In this document: piece after piece, positions 39,885 to 49,418 of the stretch | Position numbering within the stretch: position 1 is the first letter of the stretch | Layout: each line of letters starts with the position of its first letter | Source of the DNA: Flammeovirgaceae bacterium | Lineage (GTDB): Bacteria > Bacteroidota > Bacteroidia > Cytophagales > Cyclobacteriaceae | DNA: 64,000 nucleotides | Assembly (NCBI GenBank): GCA_016712035.1 | Contig: JADJRT010000019.1 | Coordinates: 1-64,000 of the forward strand | Direction of reading: 5' to 3' | The notes under the pieces: model-generated | Database searches by the model: none | What the model was told of the DNA's origin: nothing | What the model saw: only the letters and a program-made list of their open reading frames with translations | Program-made: the position numbers and the translations under genes

Positions 39885-42501
39885 CTAACGACTTGAACAA
39901 TAAATACGCTCATACTCATCTTCCTCGTACGCTTGCCTGCGAACCAATTTACCATCCTGATTATAATAAATAACTACATATATGTCTGCCTCTTCAACCG
40001 TCTTCTCTGTAAAGTAAAAGGGTATCTCGGGTGTTCCCAGATTAGTTATTTCATGAAAGGTGGGTGGAATGATAAGTCCTTTCTTATTGCTGATAACCCC
40101 ATAGTAATTTTCGCGTTGTACGCGCACAATATTTTCCTCTAAACTCTTCCGGATCCAACTAAAATTTTTAATCCAATCGAGAATCACCTCTTCTGTTCGA
40201 AAGTTCAATAGCATCCACTGAATATTTTTTTTTACCCATATTATAGATTCGGCCCATGGAACCACCTCAACAAATTCAAATTCTGTTACGGGTTTCGTAT
40301 CCCAACCAATAAGTCCATAAAACCCATCTTTAAATGCGATGAGATGTTCTTTATCAAGCATGGTAACATTTCGCTCATATATCGGCTTAATAAATTTTTG
40401 CGTATCCAAATCAAACAATCCAAAGTTTCGACTCCTCAATAATGAAATCTGTCCACTTGAATTAAGAATCATCGCGTCCATTTCAACAGGCACAAGTTCT
40501 TTTCCGTTTCGGGCAAGTAAACCCTTCTTACTTCCCTTGGCTGCCATAAAGAAATCGGATCGAATGGATTCCGTTAATTCAAAATCCGTGGTGAATAAAA
40601 TGTCGCCACTGGCTAGATTAAATACAGTACGCTTGTTTTTGTTTTCTGTATAAAAAAATTGAACGGAATCGCGGGAATTAATAAATATAATCTTTGAATC
40701 CGTTGATAAGTCGATAACTCTATTGGCCGACAAATGAATTTTTGTCTCAAGATTTGATTTTACAAAAGCTAAACTGCGGTCGAACCAAATGGTATCAGCT
40801 TGTTGGGCTGCCATTTTTTTTGCTGGAATATTATACAATTGCAGTTGTCCTTCTCTCTGTAATACCAACCAATCTCGATGGTAGTAAACCTGATGCCACG
40901 ATTGATTTTCCAACTCAGGCGCCAGCCCCCGAACAATAGTTCCACTAGCTTGTTTTTCGAGCAAACCAAAAGATGTTTTGGTTAATGTATGGCGATCTAA
41001 AGGAACACTGTATACAAGATCAGAAGTAATTATTCCTTCCAACGACCCATTTCTTACCAACAACATGCCTTTACTAAAAGCTACCACATCGTCAAAAACC
41101 AAATCATCATTTAACTCGACTCCATTGGCTAGCATGGCCAATTGATTAGCGGTGGCCAGTTTCTTTTTCCCGCTCTGGGCAAACACAATCACACCTTCAA
41201 TCTCATTAACGTCATTCAGTCCGGTTAAAGGCAATAATCTTCCGGCCAGTGTTAATAGACTCCATGTATTCGCTCTGTTAGCCGCAATGAAATTATTTCC
41301 TACTACTTTAAAATCATCATAGCAAGCGGAAATAATCAATGCCCCGACTTATGCATCAATTGCTTACACCCATACCGCTCAGCTATTAAAAATCCCCATC
41401 CAATGCTGGTTACTTCCGTGCCTGCATCCAAAAACTTAGCACCATTCCGGCTAAAGACTCCGGACTTAAAAATCAGAATATCATTCTTTACGGATCCACA
41501 TTTATAGTCTTCTTCAATTTCTTCAAAACTGGGGGTAATACTTCTTCCCCATCCTGATCCATAAATCCATATAATCCATTCTTATAAAATGGAATCCAAA
41601 ATTTAGAACCCAGACGTATTACCTGACGCAAAGAATCCGATTCAATTGAGGTAGGATTTTTTTCATCTGTTTCTTTAAAGAGATGATACATAATATCCCG
41701 TGCATATTTGGCAAATTGCCCTTGCGGATATTCTTTCAGGTATTGAAAGAAAACCTCAGGTTCACCATTGGCTGTCGTTAATTCAAAAATTTCTTTTTGG
41801 GCTTCTTTTCTGTAAGGACTTGAAGGGTAGTTTTCAAAAAAAGTTTTAAAACTGCTCAATTTCTTGTCGTGGGTCTTGTCTTCAAACAATAATTTTTCAT
41901 ACCGCTCCTTTGCCTCCTGCGCACGATGCGATTGAGGATATTTCTTAAAATGTTCTGCATAGGCGGTGTACGTATTTAATTTTAAGGCATCCAGGAAGGC
42001 CGCCTCATCACGCAGTTCAACGGCATTACTTTGTTGTTTGGCACCAGGAAAAGAAAAAATAAATCGGTTATAGGAATCTTCGGTATTAAATCGTTTAGCA
42101 AGCTCAAAAGCCGCGCTATCAATTCGATCATGTTGATTTAGCAACAACAGACTATCAATCGGAAATCGGGCTACCCGTTCGCGATCGCGGGTATTTAACA
42201 ATTCAAATAAGTTTTCGGATTTGAGAATATACGTATAGGAAGAATCAATCTGAAACTCTGGATTGCCGGCCGTGAGAAACCATAAAGACATAACATAGTT
42301 GGCCTCCAGATTTGCTGTGTCTTTGCGCAATGATTTTTTGAGTGCGCTTAATGACCTTTCCCACTTTCCGGATTGAAGTCGGTTTAACGCGATCCGTTCG
42401 GTATTGAGTTGTGCTGCAAGTGGATTATAATGCAAAAACAAAGCGGCTATAAACAATAGCCTTACAGCTCTTAAAATAAAATTGCTGAGCTTAGAAATCA
42501 T
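39885..42501 (-). CDS. WG-repeat protein with N-terminal TPR-like region (two apparent frameshifts)
   Basis: After two one-base corrections this is a single secreted protein of about 872 aa. A signal peptide (LFIAALFLHYNPLAAQ) is followed by helical TPR-like repeats (GKWERSLSALKKSLRKD; YAEHFKKYPQSHRAQEAKERY; FFENYPSSPYRKEAQKE). A series of WG-type beta units follows (GLYGFMDQDGEEVLPP, KKGLLARNGKELVPVEM, NFGLFDLDTQKFIKPIY, YYGVISNKKGLIIPP). The breaks are a C5 run read on the minus strand (plus 41530-41534) and a G4 run (plus 41342-41345). Adding one base to each gives PPSFEEIEEDY and then HKSGALIISACYDDF. Start taken at the ATG 42501 rather than an upstream TTG. Function of this family is unknown, probably protein binding. 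Confidence 0.82.
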
Positions 42502-42610
42502 CACCCTCAAGGTAACACAAAAACCATATAGCCAATCCCTTCATCATCGCAATCTCAACCACCCAAAACCGTGCCTATAGGCAAAACGAAGGGAAACGAA
42601 TTGTATTCTC

Positions 42611-43471
42611 TTAATATTGATGAAAAGCTTCAGAGACAAAAGTTAGAACTGTTGGCAAAGCTGTACGCCAATAAGTCCAGGAGTGTGCACCATCACGAAC
42701 ACGGAACTCATGCGGAATCTCCTTCTTCTTCATAGCAATATGAACAAGTGCGTTTCCCTCATATAAAAAATCATCATCACCGCAATCAATATACCAACGA
42801 ACCGCCTTTTTGTTGTCGTCTTTTATGTCGTTTATCAAGTTAATTGCATTATGTTTTTTGAAATAGGCTTCTATCTCTGCCTCTGTTCCTTTCTGGTTGT
42901 TTCGTTCCATTCCGGCTTTCATATCAGCCAGTGTAAGCGGACCAATGTAGGCGCTTAGTGGACAAGCCGAAGAAAATAATTCCGGGTGATGCAAGGCATA
43001 CATACATGAACCTCCGCCACCCATAGAGAGGCCTGCAACGGCCCGAGATCTCTTTTCTTTTTTTATTCTGTATTTATTTTCAATAAAAGGCATAAACTCA
43101 TCGAAAAAGAAATCTTCATAACGCCAATCATTTTTCAAATCATTAAAATATCCACGCTGGCCTGTATTTGCATCGGGCATTACGATTATCATGGGCGTAG
43201 CCGTGCCTTCATTAATCGATTTATCAGTAATGTGGAGTACTTCACCAAATTGCACCCAACCCGTTTGATCATCACCAGCCCCATGAAGTAAATAAAGGAC
43301 TGGATAACTTCGTTGGGAAGTTTCATAATCGGGCGGAAGATAAACCGCATATTTCCGATCGCCTTTTAGGATTTTACTGGGCAATGATAAATTATCATAG
43401 ACTTTGCCTGTTTGGGCATACACGGCAGCAGAAAACAGGAATACAGAAAGTAATACAACAAGCTTTTTCAT
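42611..43471 (-). CDS. secreted esterase of the Fes/EstA type (PF00756-like)
   Basis: Alpha/beta hydrolase of 286 aa with signal peptide MKKLVVLLSVFLFSAAVYAQ. The nucleophile elbow is GLSMGGG, the acid Asp is likely in DCGDDDFLYEG, and the catalytic His is in RDGAHSWTYW, the arrangement of the esterase D / feruloyl esterase / enterochelin esterase family. The region YPVLYLLHGAGDDQTGW supplies the oxyanion hole. Substrate likely an acyl or feruloyl ester on a carbohydrate, but nothing in the neighbourhood specifies it. Single gene; divergent from truA. Confidence 0.88.
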   Translation of the reverse strand: MKKLVVLLSVFLFSAAVYAQTGKVYDNLSLPSKILKGDRKYAVYLPPDYETSQRSYPVLYLLHGAGDDQTGWVQFGEVLHITDKSINEGTATPMIIVMPDANTGQRGYFNDLKNDWRYEDFFFDEFMPFIENKYRIKKEKRSRAVAGLSMGGGGSCMYALHHPELFSSACPLSAYIGPLTLADMKAGMERNNQKGTEAEIEAYFKKHNAINLINDIKDDNKKAVRWYIDCGDDDFLYEGNALVHIAMKKKEIPHEFRVRDGAHSWTYWRTALPTVLTFVSEAFHQY

Positions 43472-43577
43472 ATAAGGCGATTAATAAGCTACTAAAATCA
43501 CAAATAATACATAACGGAACAAATAGTACTAATTTTACTGCCGAAAAACACCTGTCCGCCACGCTAATTCTAAAAAT

Positions 43578-44382
43578 TTGAGATACTTTTTTCACATGGG
43601 TTTTGACGGTCATCGATATCGCGGCTGGCAGCGGCAAGCACAAGTAAATAGTGTGCAACAGGTAATGGAGACCGTTTTAAGTGAAATGCTGAAAGAACCG
43701 GTAACCGTTATGGGATGTGGCCGTACCGATGCGCAAGTGCACGCCAGTCAATTCTTTTTTCATCTGGACATTAAAAATACCTGGGACTATGATTTGCTTT
43801 TTCGATTGAACAAGATGTTGCCCGATGACATTGCCATTTATGAGATCATTCCCGTAGAAGAAAATCAGCATGCACGCTTCGATGCAATACAAAAGAAGAT
43901 ATGATTATTTCATTCACACTTATAAGGACCCACACCTTAACAGTATCAGCACCTGGTATCCCGAAAGGAATTTAAACTTAGAATTGATGAAGAAAGCCGT
44001 TGATCTTCTTACCAAATACGATGATTTTCGTGCGTTCTGTAAATCGCCCGATACCTACCTGCATACTATCTGTAAAGTGAGTTCGGCTACCTTGTTTACC
44101 GATGCGCATGGCGACCGGATTCGGTTTCAAATTTCAGCTGATCGTTTTTTAGGTCGCATGATCCGCCTCATCGTTGGCAAACTGATTAAACTGGGAAAAG
44201 GAGAACTTAGTCTCGAAGAATTTGAGCGTTACCTGATTATCAAACAACCTCCGGTACTTCTGGAGGTAGCTCATCCACAAGGTTTGTTTCTTTCAAAAGT
44301 TACATATCCGTATCTAGATGTTCCAACGCGAACGACACATTCTGCGATTGGCGATCCGGAAGATCATTGGCAGCCTGTGTAA
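43578..44382 (+). CDS. truA: tRNA pseudouridine(38-40) synthase (one apparent frameshift)
   Basis: Converts uridines 38-40 of the anticodon arm to pseudouridine; about 268 aa. The catalytic Asp is D51 in CGRTDAQVHA. RFRIS-type strand IRFQISADRFLGRMIR and the C-terminal HPQGLFLSKVTYP are typical. The frame breaks at the A4 run 43891-43894: removing one A gives ARFDAIQRRYDYFIHT. The start is a TTG at 43578 giving MRYFFHMGFDGHRYRGWQ, which fits the family N-terminus; no closer ATG does. It ends 2 bp from the convergent DUF4421 gene with no hairpin between them. Confidence 0.93.
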
Positions 44383-44384
44383 TA

Positions 44385-45392
44385 CTATTTAGGAATATAA
44401 TCTTTCGCGCGTTTCTTTAAGATGCCTACTTCGCGAAAGCGATATCCTACCAATAATTTAAAGGTATAATTTCCGTTGTTAAATCGAATATCATCGAATC
44501 GAATGTTTCTGGACTGAGTGATAAAACTCATCCCACCAAAAATCCGATCACCATTATAACCAAGGGCAAGGCGAATATCGGCAAATGTATTAATGGAAAT
44601 ATCATATTGCTCGGCTCCATCCCTTCCGGTGTCCATCAGCCAATAATGGGCGGGGCCCAAAGAAACCACACCATTAAGAAAAAAAGATTTATAGATCAAA
44701 CTATATGCATAGCCCGGTGCTACACTAAGTGCAGTATATCGAAATTGTCGAAAGGCGGGTGAGGCCGTTGGATCTGAAGTAAGAATAGAAGAATCCGCCT
44801 GAAGTTGAAACGTATTAAGGGTACCTGAAATAATGAATGATCCCGCACTTTTTAATTGGCGTTCTGAATAATTATAGGCTGCCTTTAGCGAGAATTTATT
44901 TCTATTAACCGCGTAGACGACATTCATACCTGTGTTGCGCAATTCTATATCCGACCGCTTAATGTAGGCATCTGATAATGAAGTTCCTGGATTCGGGTTT
45001 GGAACGTAAAACCCCGAGTATTTCTGGCTATATAAATCAACGCCCCAATTTTTGCCAAGAAAGTTCGCCTGAAGATCGCGAACATCGGATGCCCCATACG
45101 TATTGGTACTCCGCTCGTCAATAGGTACGGCAAAAGTAAACTCAACGGCAACCTCAAATAAATACATACCCAGCCCCGCGTTGAAAGAACTATTCGGCTT
45201 ATAACTCAACTTCTCATTTAGATCTGATTGATTATCTACCTCAAAGGAAAGCTGACGCTTTTTCAATACCGGCCACAGAAAAAACTTATCCGGAAATGAC
45301 TGAACATACTGTGCACGTACTGAATCCGTTTGAGCTTGTAGCTTTGGAAGGCAAATGAAACAAACAATCCATACGGCTATAACCCGAATCAT
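44385..45392 (-). CDS. DUF4421 family outer-membrane-like protein
   Basis: A 335-aa secreted protein with signal peptide (VIAVWIVCFICLPKLQAQ) and alternating amphipathic strands through to a C-terminal FKLLVGYRF segment, suggesting an outer-membrane beta-barrel. The layout, with FFLWPVLKKRQLSFEV near the N-terminus and GGMSFITQSRNIRFDD near the C-terminus, fits DUF4421, a Bacteroidota family of unknown function. Twelve base pairs downstream of hslU on the same strand, so it may be co-transcribed; a functional link is not implied. Confidence 0.75.
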   Translation of the reverse strand: MIRVIAVWIVCFICLPKLQAQTDSVRAQYVQSFPDKFFLWPVLKKRQLSFEVDNQSDLNEKLSYKPNSSFNAGLGMYLFEVAVEFTFAVPIDERSTNTYGASDVRDLQANFLGKNWGVDLYSQKYSGFYVPNPNPGTSLSDAYIKRSDIELRNTGMNVVYAVNRNKFSLKAAYNYSERQLKSAGSFIISGTLNTFQLQADSSILTSDPTASPAFRQFRYTALSVAPGYAYSLIYKSFFLNGVVSLGPAHYWLMDTGRDGAEQYDISINTFADIRLALGYNGDRIFGGMSFITQSRNIRFDDIRFNNGNYTFKLLVGYRFREVGILKKRAKDYIPK

Positions 45393-45404
45393 GGACTACA
45401 AAAT

Positions 45405-46787
45405 TTATTCGCTCAGATCTTTGTTGGCCACCAAGCCCTTCAGCTTTCCTATCACCATGTCGCGGGTAATCTGGATTTGAGAGTCTGGAAATATCTTATC
45501 AGGAACATCAAATAAAAATTCGTTCAACAGACGACTCATCACAGTTTGTAATCTGCGCGCACCAATGTTCTCCATCTCCAGATTAAACTCAAAAGCAGTT
45601 TTGGCGATTTCATCGATAGCTTCCTCATCAAAGGAAACGGTAACTCCTTCCGCATCAAAGAGCGCCTGATATTGTTTCGTTAACGCATTTTTTGGCTCTT
45701 TCAGAATGCGCACAAAATCTTCTCTTGTGAGATTTGTTAATTCCACGCGAATTGGAAATCGACCTTGCAATTCGGGTATAAGATCAGATGGCTTAGAAAT
45801 ATGGAATGCTCCGGCCGCTACAAACAAAACATGATCCGTTTTAATTACGCCATACTTGGTATTCACTGTACTCCCTTCTACGATAGGGAGAAGATCGCGT
45901 TGTACACCTTCGCGGCTAACATCGGGGCCACCCTTCTTCCCGGTGCCCGAGGCGATTTTATCAATTTCATCGATAAAAATAATCCCTGCATTCTCAGCCT
46001 TCCTGATCGCCTCTTCCTTAACCTCATCCATGTCAATGAGTTTGGCGGCTTCTTCTTCCAATAAAAATTTACGCGCCTCGCCCACCGTTACTTTTCTCTT
46101 CTTGGCTTTCTTGGGCATCATACCGCTTAACATCTCCTGAAGGTTCATCATCGAAACTTCATCCATCATGCCCGCACCAATCATACCCACACCTGGGCCA
46201 CTGTTCTGTTTCACATGAATTTCAATCTTACGGTCCTCCAGTTCCCCGTTCTTTATTTTCTCACGAAATAAATTACGGGTGCGCTCATTTAACTCAATAT
46301 CTGAAGTGGGGGTACCATTCGTTTCTTCCGTTGTAACAGGAAAGCCAGCAGTCTTTGATCGCATGGGGGGTATCAACGCATCGAGAATAATTTCTTCTAC
46401 CGCCAAAGCCGCCTTCTCCTGAACTTCTTCTTTCTTATGCGCCTTCACCATATTCACCGACTGCTCAACCAGATCGCGTACCATACTCTCTACATCGCGA
46501 CCCACATAACCAACTTCCGTAAATTTTGAAGCTTCCACTTTTACAAACGGAGCATCTGCAATTTTCGCCAGCCTGCGCGCGATTTCAGTTTTACCAACGC
46601 CCGTTGCACCAATCATCAAAATATTATTTGGCACAATTTCATCTTGAATGTCTGAAGTAACATTCATTCTCCGCCATCGGTTACGCAACGCAATAGCTAC
46701 ATTGCGTTTTGCTTCGTGCTGGCCAATGATATATTTATCCAGTTCCTTTACAATTTGTTGTGGAGTAAGAAAAGTTGCTGATAGCAT
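45405..46787 (-). CDS. hslU: ATP-dependent protease ATPase subunit HslU
   Basis: AAA+ unfoldase of 460 aa that feeds substrates to the HslV peptidase. Walker A GATGVGKTE near residue 57, the sensor-like GYVGRDVESMVRDL, the inserted I-domain (about residues 130-240), and Walker B IIFIDEIDKIA are all present, as is the C-terminal ENIGARRLQTVMSRLLNE region. The length is normal and there is no frame break. hslV is not in the window, although the two genes are adjacent in many bacteria. The gene follows lon on the same strand (19-bp gap), so two ATP-dependent proteolysis genes may share a transcript. Confidence 0.96.
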   Translation of the reverse strand: MLSATFLTPQQIVKELDKYIIGQHEAKRNVAIALRNRWRRMNVTSDIQDEIVPNNILMIGATGVGKTEIARRLAKIADAPFVKVEASKFTEVGYVGRDVESMVRDLVEQSVNMVKAHKKEEVQEKAALAVEEIILDALIPPMRSKTAGFPVTTEETNGTPTSDIELNERTRNLFREKIKNGELEDRKIEIHVKQNSGPGVGMIGAGMMDEVSMMNLQEMLSGMMPKKAKKRKVTVGEARKFLLEEEAAKLIDMDEVKEEAIRKAENAGIIFIDEIDKIASGTGKKGGPDVSREGVQRDLLPIVEGSTVNTKYGVIKTDHVLFVAAGAFHISKPSDLIPELQGRFPIRVELTNLTREDFVRILKEPKNALTKQYQALFDAEGVTVSFDEEAIDEIAKTAFEFNLEMENIGARRLQTVMSRLLNEFLFDVPDKIFPDSQIQITRDMVIGKLKGLVANKDLSE

Positions 46788-46806
46788 GTTTACTGCTTAA
46801 ATGAAT

Positions 46807-49272
46807 TTAAAGTTTTTCTGATTTTATCTCTGTCAAATTAAAAGTAACCGGTTTAACTACTTTCTCTTTAAGCAAAGCAATTTTTAGCACGTCTTCCACC
46901 GAAACAACATAATGGAATTTAAGGCCTTTGATATAGGTCTTTTCAATTTCGAGAATATCTCTTTTGTTTCGTTCGCTCAGGATTATCTCTTTGATGCCAC
47001 TGCGCTTGGCGGCTAATATTTTTTCTTTAATACCGCCAACAGGTAACACTTTACCACGCAAAGTGATCTCTCCCGTCATAGCCAGCTTATCTTTTACTTT
47101 CCGCTGCGTATAGATAGATGCCAACGAAGTAAGCATGGTTATGCCCGCAGAAGGCCCATCCTTCGGTACGGCTCCCGCAGGAACGTGAATATGCAAATCA
47201 TATTGTTGAAAAACCCGCTGATCAATACTCAATGAATGTGCATTGGATTTTAAATACGATAAAGCTGCTACTGCAGACTCCTTCATCACATCACCCAACT
47301 GACCCGATATGGTTAGCGCCCCTTTGCCAGGGTTTAAGCTCGATTCAACAAAGAGTATATCTCCGCCCACTTGTGTCCACGCTAAACCAGTTACTACACC
47401 AGCAATATCATTACCCTGATAAAGTTCTTCATCAAAGATTTCGGCACCCAACACTTTCACCACCAAAGCAGGAGTAATTTCCTTTTCAAATTTTTCCTCC
47501 ATCGCTACCGACTTGGCTACGCTACGAACAACAGAACCAATTCTTCGTTCCAGATTACGCACCCCTGACTCGCGCGTGTAGCTCTCTATAATTTTAAGAA
47601 TTGCTTCCTTCTTGAATTTTACCTGCGATGTCTTCAGGCCATGTTCCTTTAATTGCTTGGGAACCAAATGGCGAACGGCAATCATCAGTTTTTCTTCCAC
47701 CGTGTAACCCGTTAACTCAATGATCTCCATCCGATCGCGCAAAGCCGGATGAATTGTATCTAACGAATTCGCGGTTGCAATAAATAATACTTTCGAGAGA
47801 TCGTATTCAGCCTCCAGGTAATTATCACCAAACGTATTATTTTGTTCTGGGTCCAACACTTCTAATAGTGCTGAAGAAGGATCACCACGAAAATCCGACC
47901 TTACCTTGTCAATCTCATCTAAAATAAAAACCGGGTTTGATGACTTGGCTTTTTTTATGTTCATCAAAATTTTTCCAGGCATAGCGCCTACATACGTTTT
48001 ACGATGACCGCGGATTTCTGCTTCATCATGCACGCCACCCAACGACATGCGAATATAATTTCTTTGCAAAGATTTTGCGATAGATTTGCCTAACGATGTT
48101 TTACCAACACCCGGAGGACCGTACAAGCAAAGGATCGGTCCTTTCATATCCTGGTTAAGTTTTAGCACGGCTAAATATTCAAGAATCCGCACTTTTACTT
48201 TCTCTAAACCGAAATGATCTTTGTCAAGAATTTTCCGCGCACGCTTCAGATCAAAATCATCCACGGTATATTCTTCCCATGGCAAATCGAGCATAAACTC
48301 CACATAATTCATAGCAACAGGAAACTCAGCTGCCTGTGCATTTACACGCATTAATTTATCTAACTCTTTACTAAAATGATCTGCTACTGCCTTACTCCAC
48401 TTTTTCTCTGAACCACGCTTCCTCAATTTTTCTATTTCCTTGTCGGGGCCATCATACCCCAATTCATCCTGAAGCACTCTTATCTGCTGACGCAAAAAAT
48501 AATCGCGCTGTTGTTGATCAATATCCGTATGTACCTTCTTTTGGATTTCATGCTTGATCTCCAACATCTGGATTTCCTTCAGCATGTATTGCAACAACAA
48601 AGTTCCGCGATCAATAATATTATTGGTTTCGAGAATCTTTTGCTTTTCAGAAACATCCACATTCAGGTTGGAAGATAAAAAGTGAATCAGAAAACCTGTG
48701 CTTTGAATATTGTCGAGTGCCACTTGCGCCTCTTGTGGAATCTCCGGATTTAATTTCAGGATTTTAAGGGCGGCATCCCGTAAGGATTGAACCAGTGCCT
48801 TCACTTCTTTGCTTTCCAGATCAAGTACGGGTTCTGTTTGCAAATCTATTTTTGCCGTGATGAAGGGTTCGTCTTGTAAAAATTCACGAATTTGAAAACG
48901 ATTCTTTCCCTGAATAATGATCGTGGTATTACCATCGGGCAACACCAACATTTTAATAATACGTGCTACGGTACCAAAACGGTACAGGTCATCCAAGCCC
49001 GGTTCTTCAGCCTGTTTATTCTTTTGAGCAATAACGCCAATAATACGATTGCTTTGATACGATTGCTTAATCAACCGGATCGACTTTTGGCGCGTAACCG
49101 TAATGGGAATAACAACACCGGGGAATAGTACTGTATTTTTAATGGGGAGGATTGAAAACTCTTCCGGTAAATCTTCGGGTTTTAGATCAGACTCTTGTTC
49201 CGGATTTATTAATTGAATCAGTTCTTCCGAATCTTCCTGAACCATGGGTGTAATTGCAAGTGATTTAAACAT
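46807..49272 (-). CDS. lon: ATP-dependent protease Lon
   Basis: Soluble AAA+ Ser-Lys protease of about 821 aa. LON substrate domain (FSILPIKNTVLFPGVVIPITV) at the N-terminus, Walker A GPPGVGKTSLG mid-protein, Walker B PVFILDEIDKV, and the protease domain with catalytic Ser in KDGPSAGITM and Lys in the following VGGIKEKILAAKR. I take the ATG at 49272 (MFKSLAITPMVQEDSEE) rather than an in-frame upstream start, which would add 25 atypical residues reaching into the divergent gap. Likely heat/stress regulated, but no heat-shock operator is recognised here. Divergent from the OmpA-family gene. Confidence 0.95.
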   Translation of the reverse strand: MFKSLAITPMVQEDSEELIQLINPEQESDLKPEDLPEEFSILPIKNTVLFPGVVIPITVTRQKSIRLIKQSYQSNRIIGVIAQKNKQAEEPGLDDLYRFGTVARIIKMLVLPDGNTTIIIQGKNRFQIREFLQDEPFITAKIDLQTEPVLDLESKEVKALVQSLRDAALKILKLNPEIPQEAQVALDNIQSTGFLIHFLSSNLNVDVSEKQKILETNNIIDRGTLLLQYMLKEIQMLEIKHEIQKKVHTDIDQQQRDYFLRQQIRVLQDELGYDGPDKEIEKLRKRGSEKKWSKAVADHFSKELDKLMRVNAQAAEFPVAMNYVEFMLDLPWEEYTVDDFDLKRARKILDKDHFGLEKVKVRILEYLAVLKLNQDMKGPILCLYGPPGVGKTSLGKSIAKSLQRNYIRMSLGGVHDEAEIRGHRKTYVGAMPGKILMNIKKAKSSNPVFILDEIDKVRSDFRGDPSSALLEVLDPEQNNTFGDNYLEAEYDLSKVLFIATANSLDTIHPALRDRMEIIELTGYTVEEKLMIAVRHLVPKQLKEHGLKTSQVKFKKEAILKIIESYTRESGVRNLERRIGSVVRSVAKSVAMEEKFEKEITPALVVKVLGAEIFDEELYQGNDIAGVVTGLAWTQVGGDILFVESSLNPGKGALTISGQLGDVMKESAVAALSYLKSNAHSLSIDQRVFQQYDLHIHVPAGAVPKDGPSAGITMLTSLASIYTQRKVKDKLAMTGEITLRGKVLPVGGIKEKILAAKRSGIKEIILSERNKRDILEIEKTYIKGLKFHYVVSVEDVLKIALLKEKVVKPVTFNLTEIKSEKL

Positions 49273-49418
49273 AATAGAGGTGCCAATTTGACACAAAAAA
49301 AGGGTGTCTGCAATGATTATTTGATGTGCGCCTAATGGGTCAATCAATATGCCAGTGTTTTGGTAATCAGGTAAATTTGTTTCAATTTTCTACCCTTAAA
49401 TATCCATTAGTACCTGCC

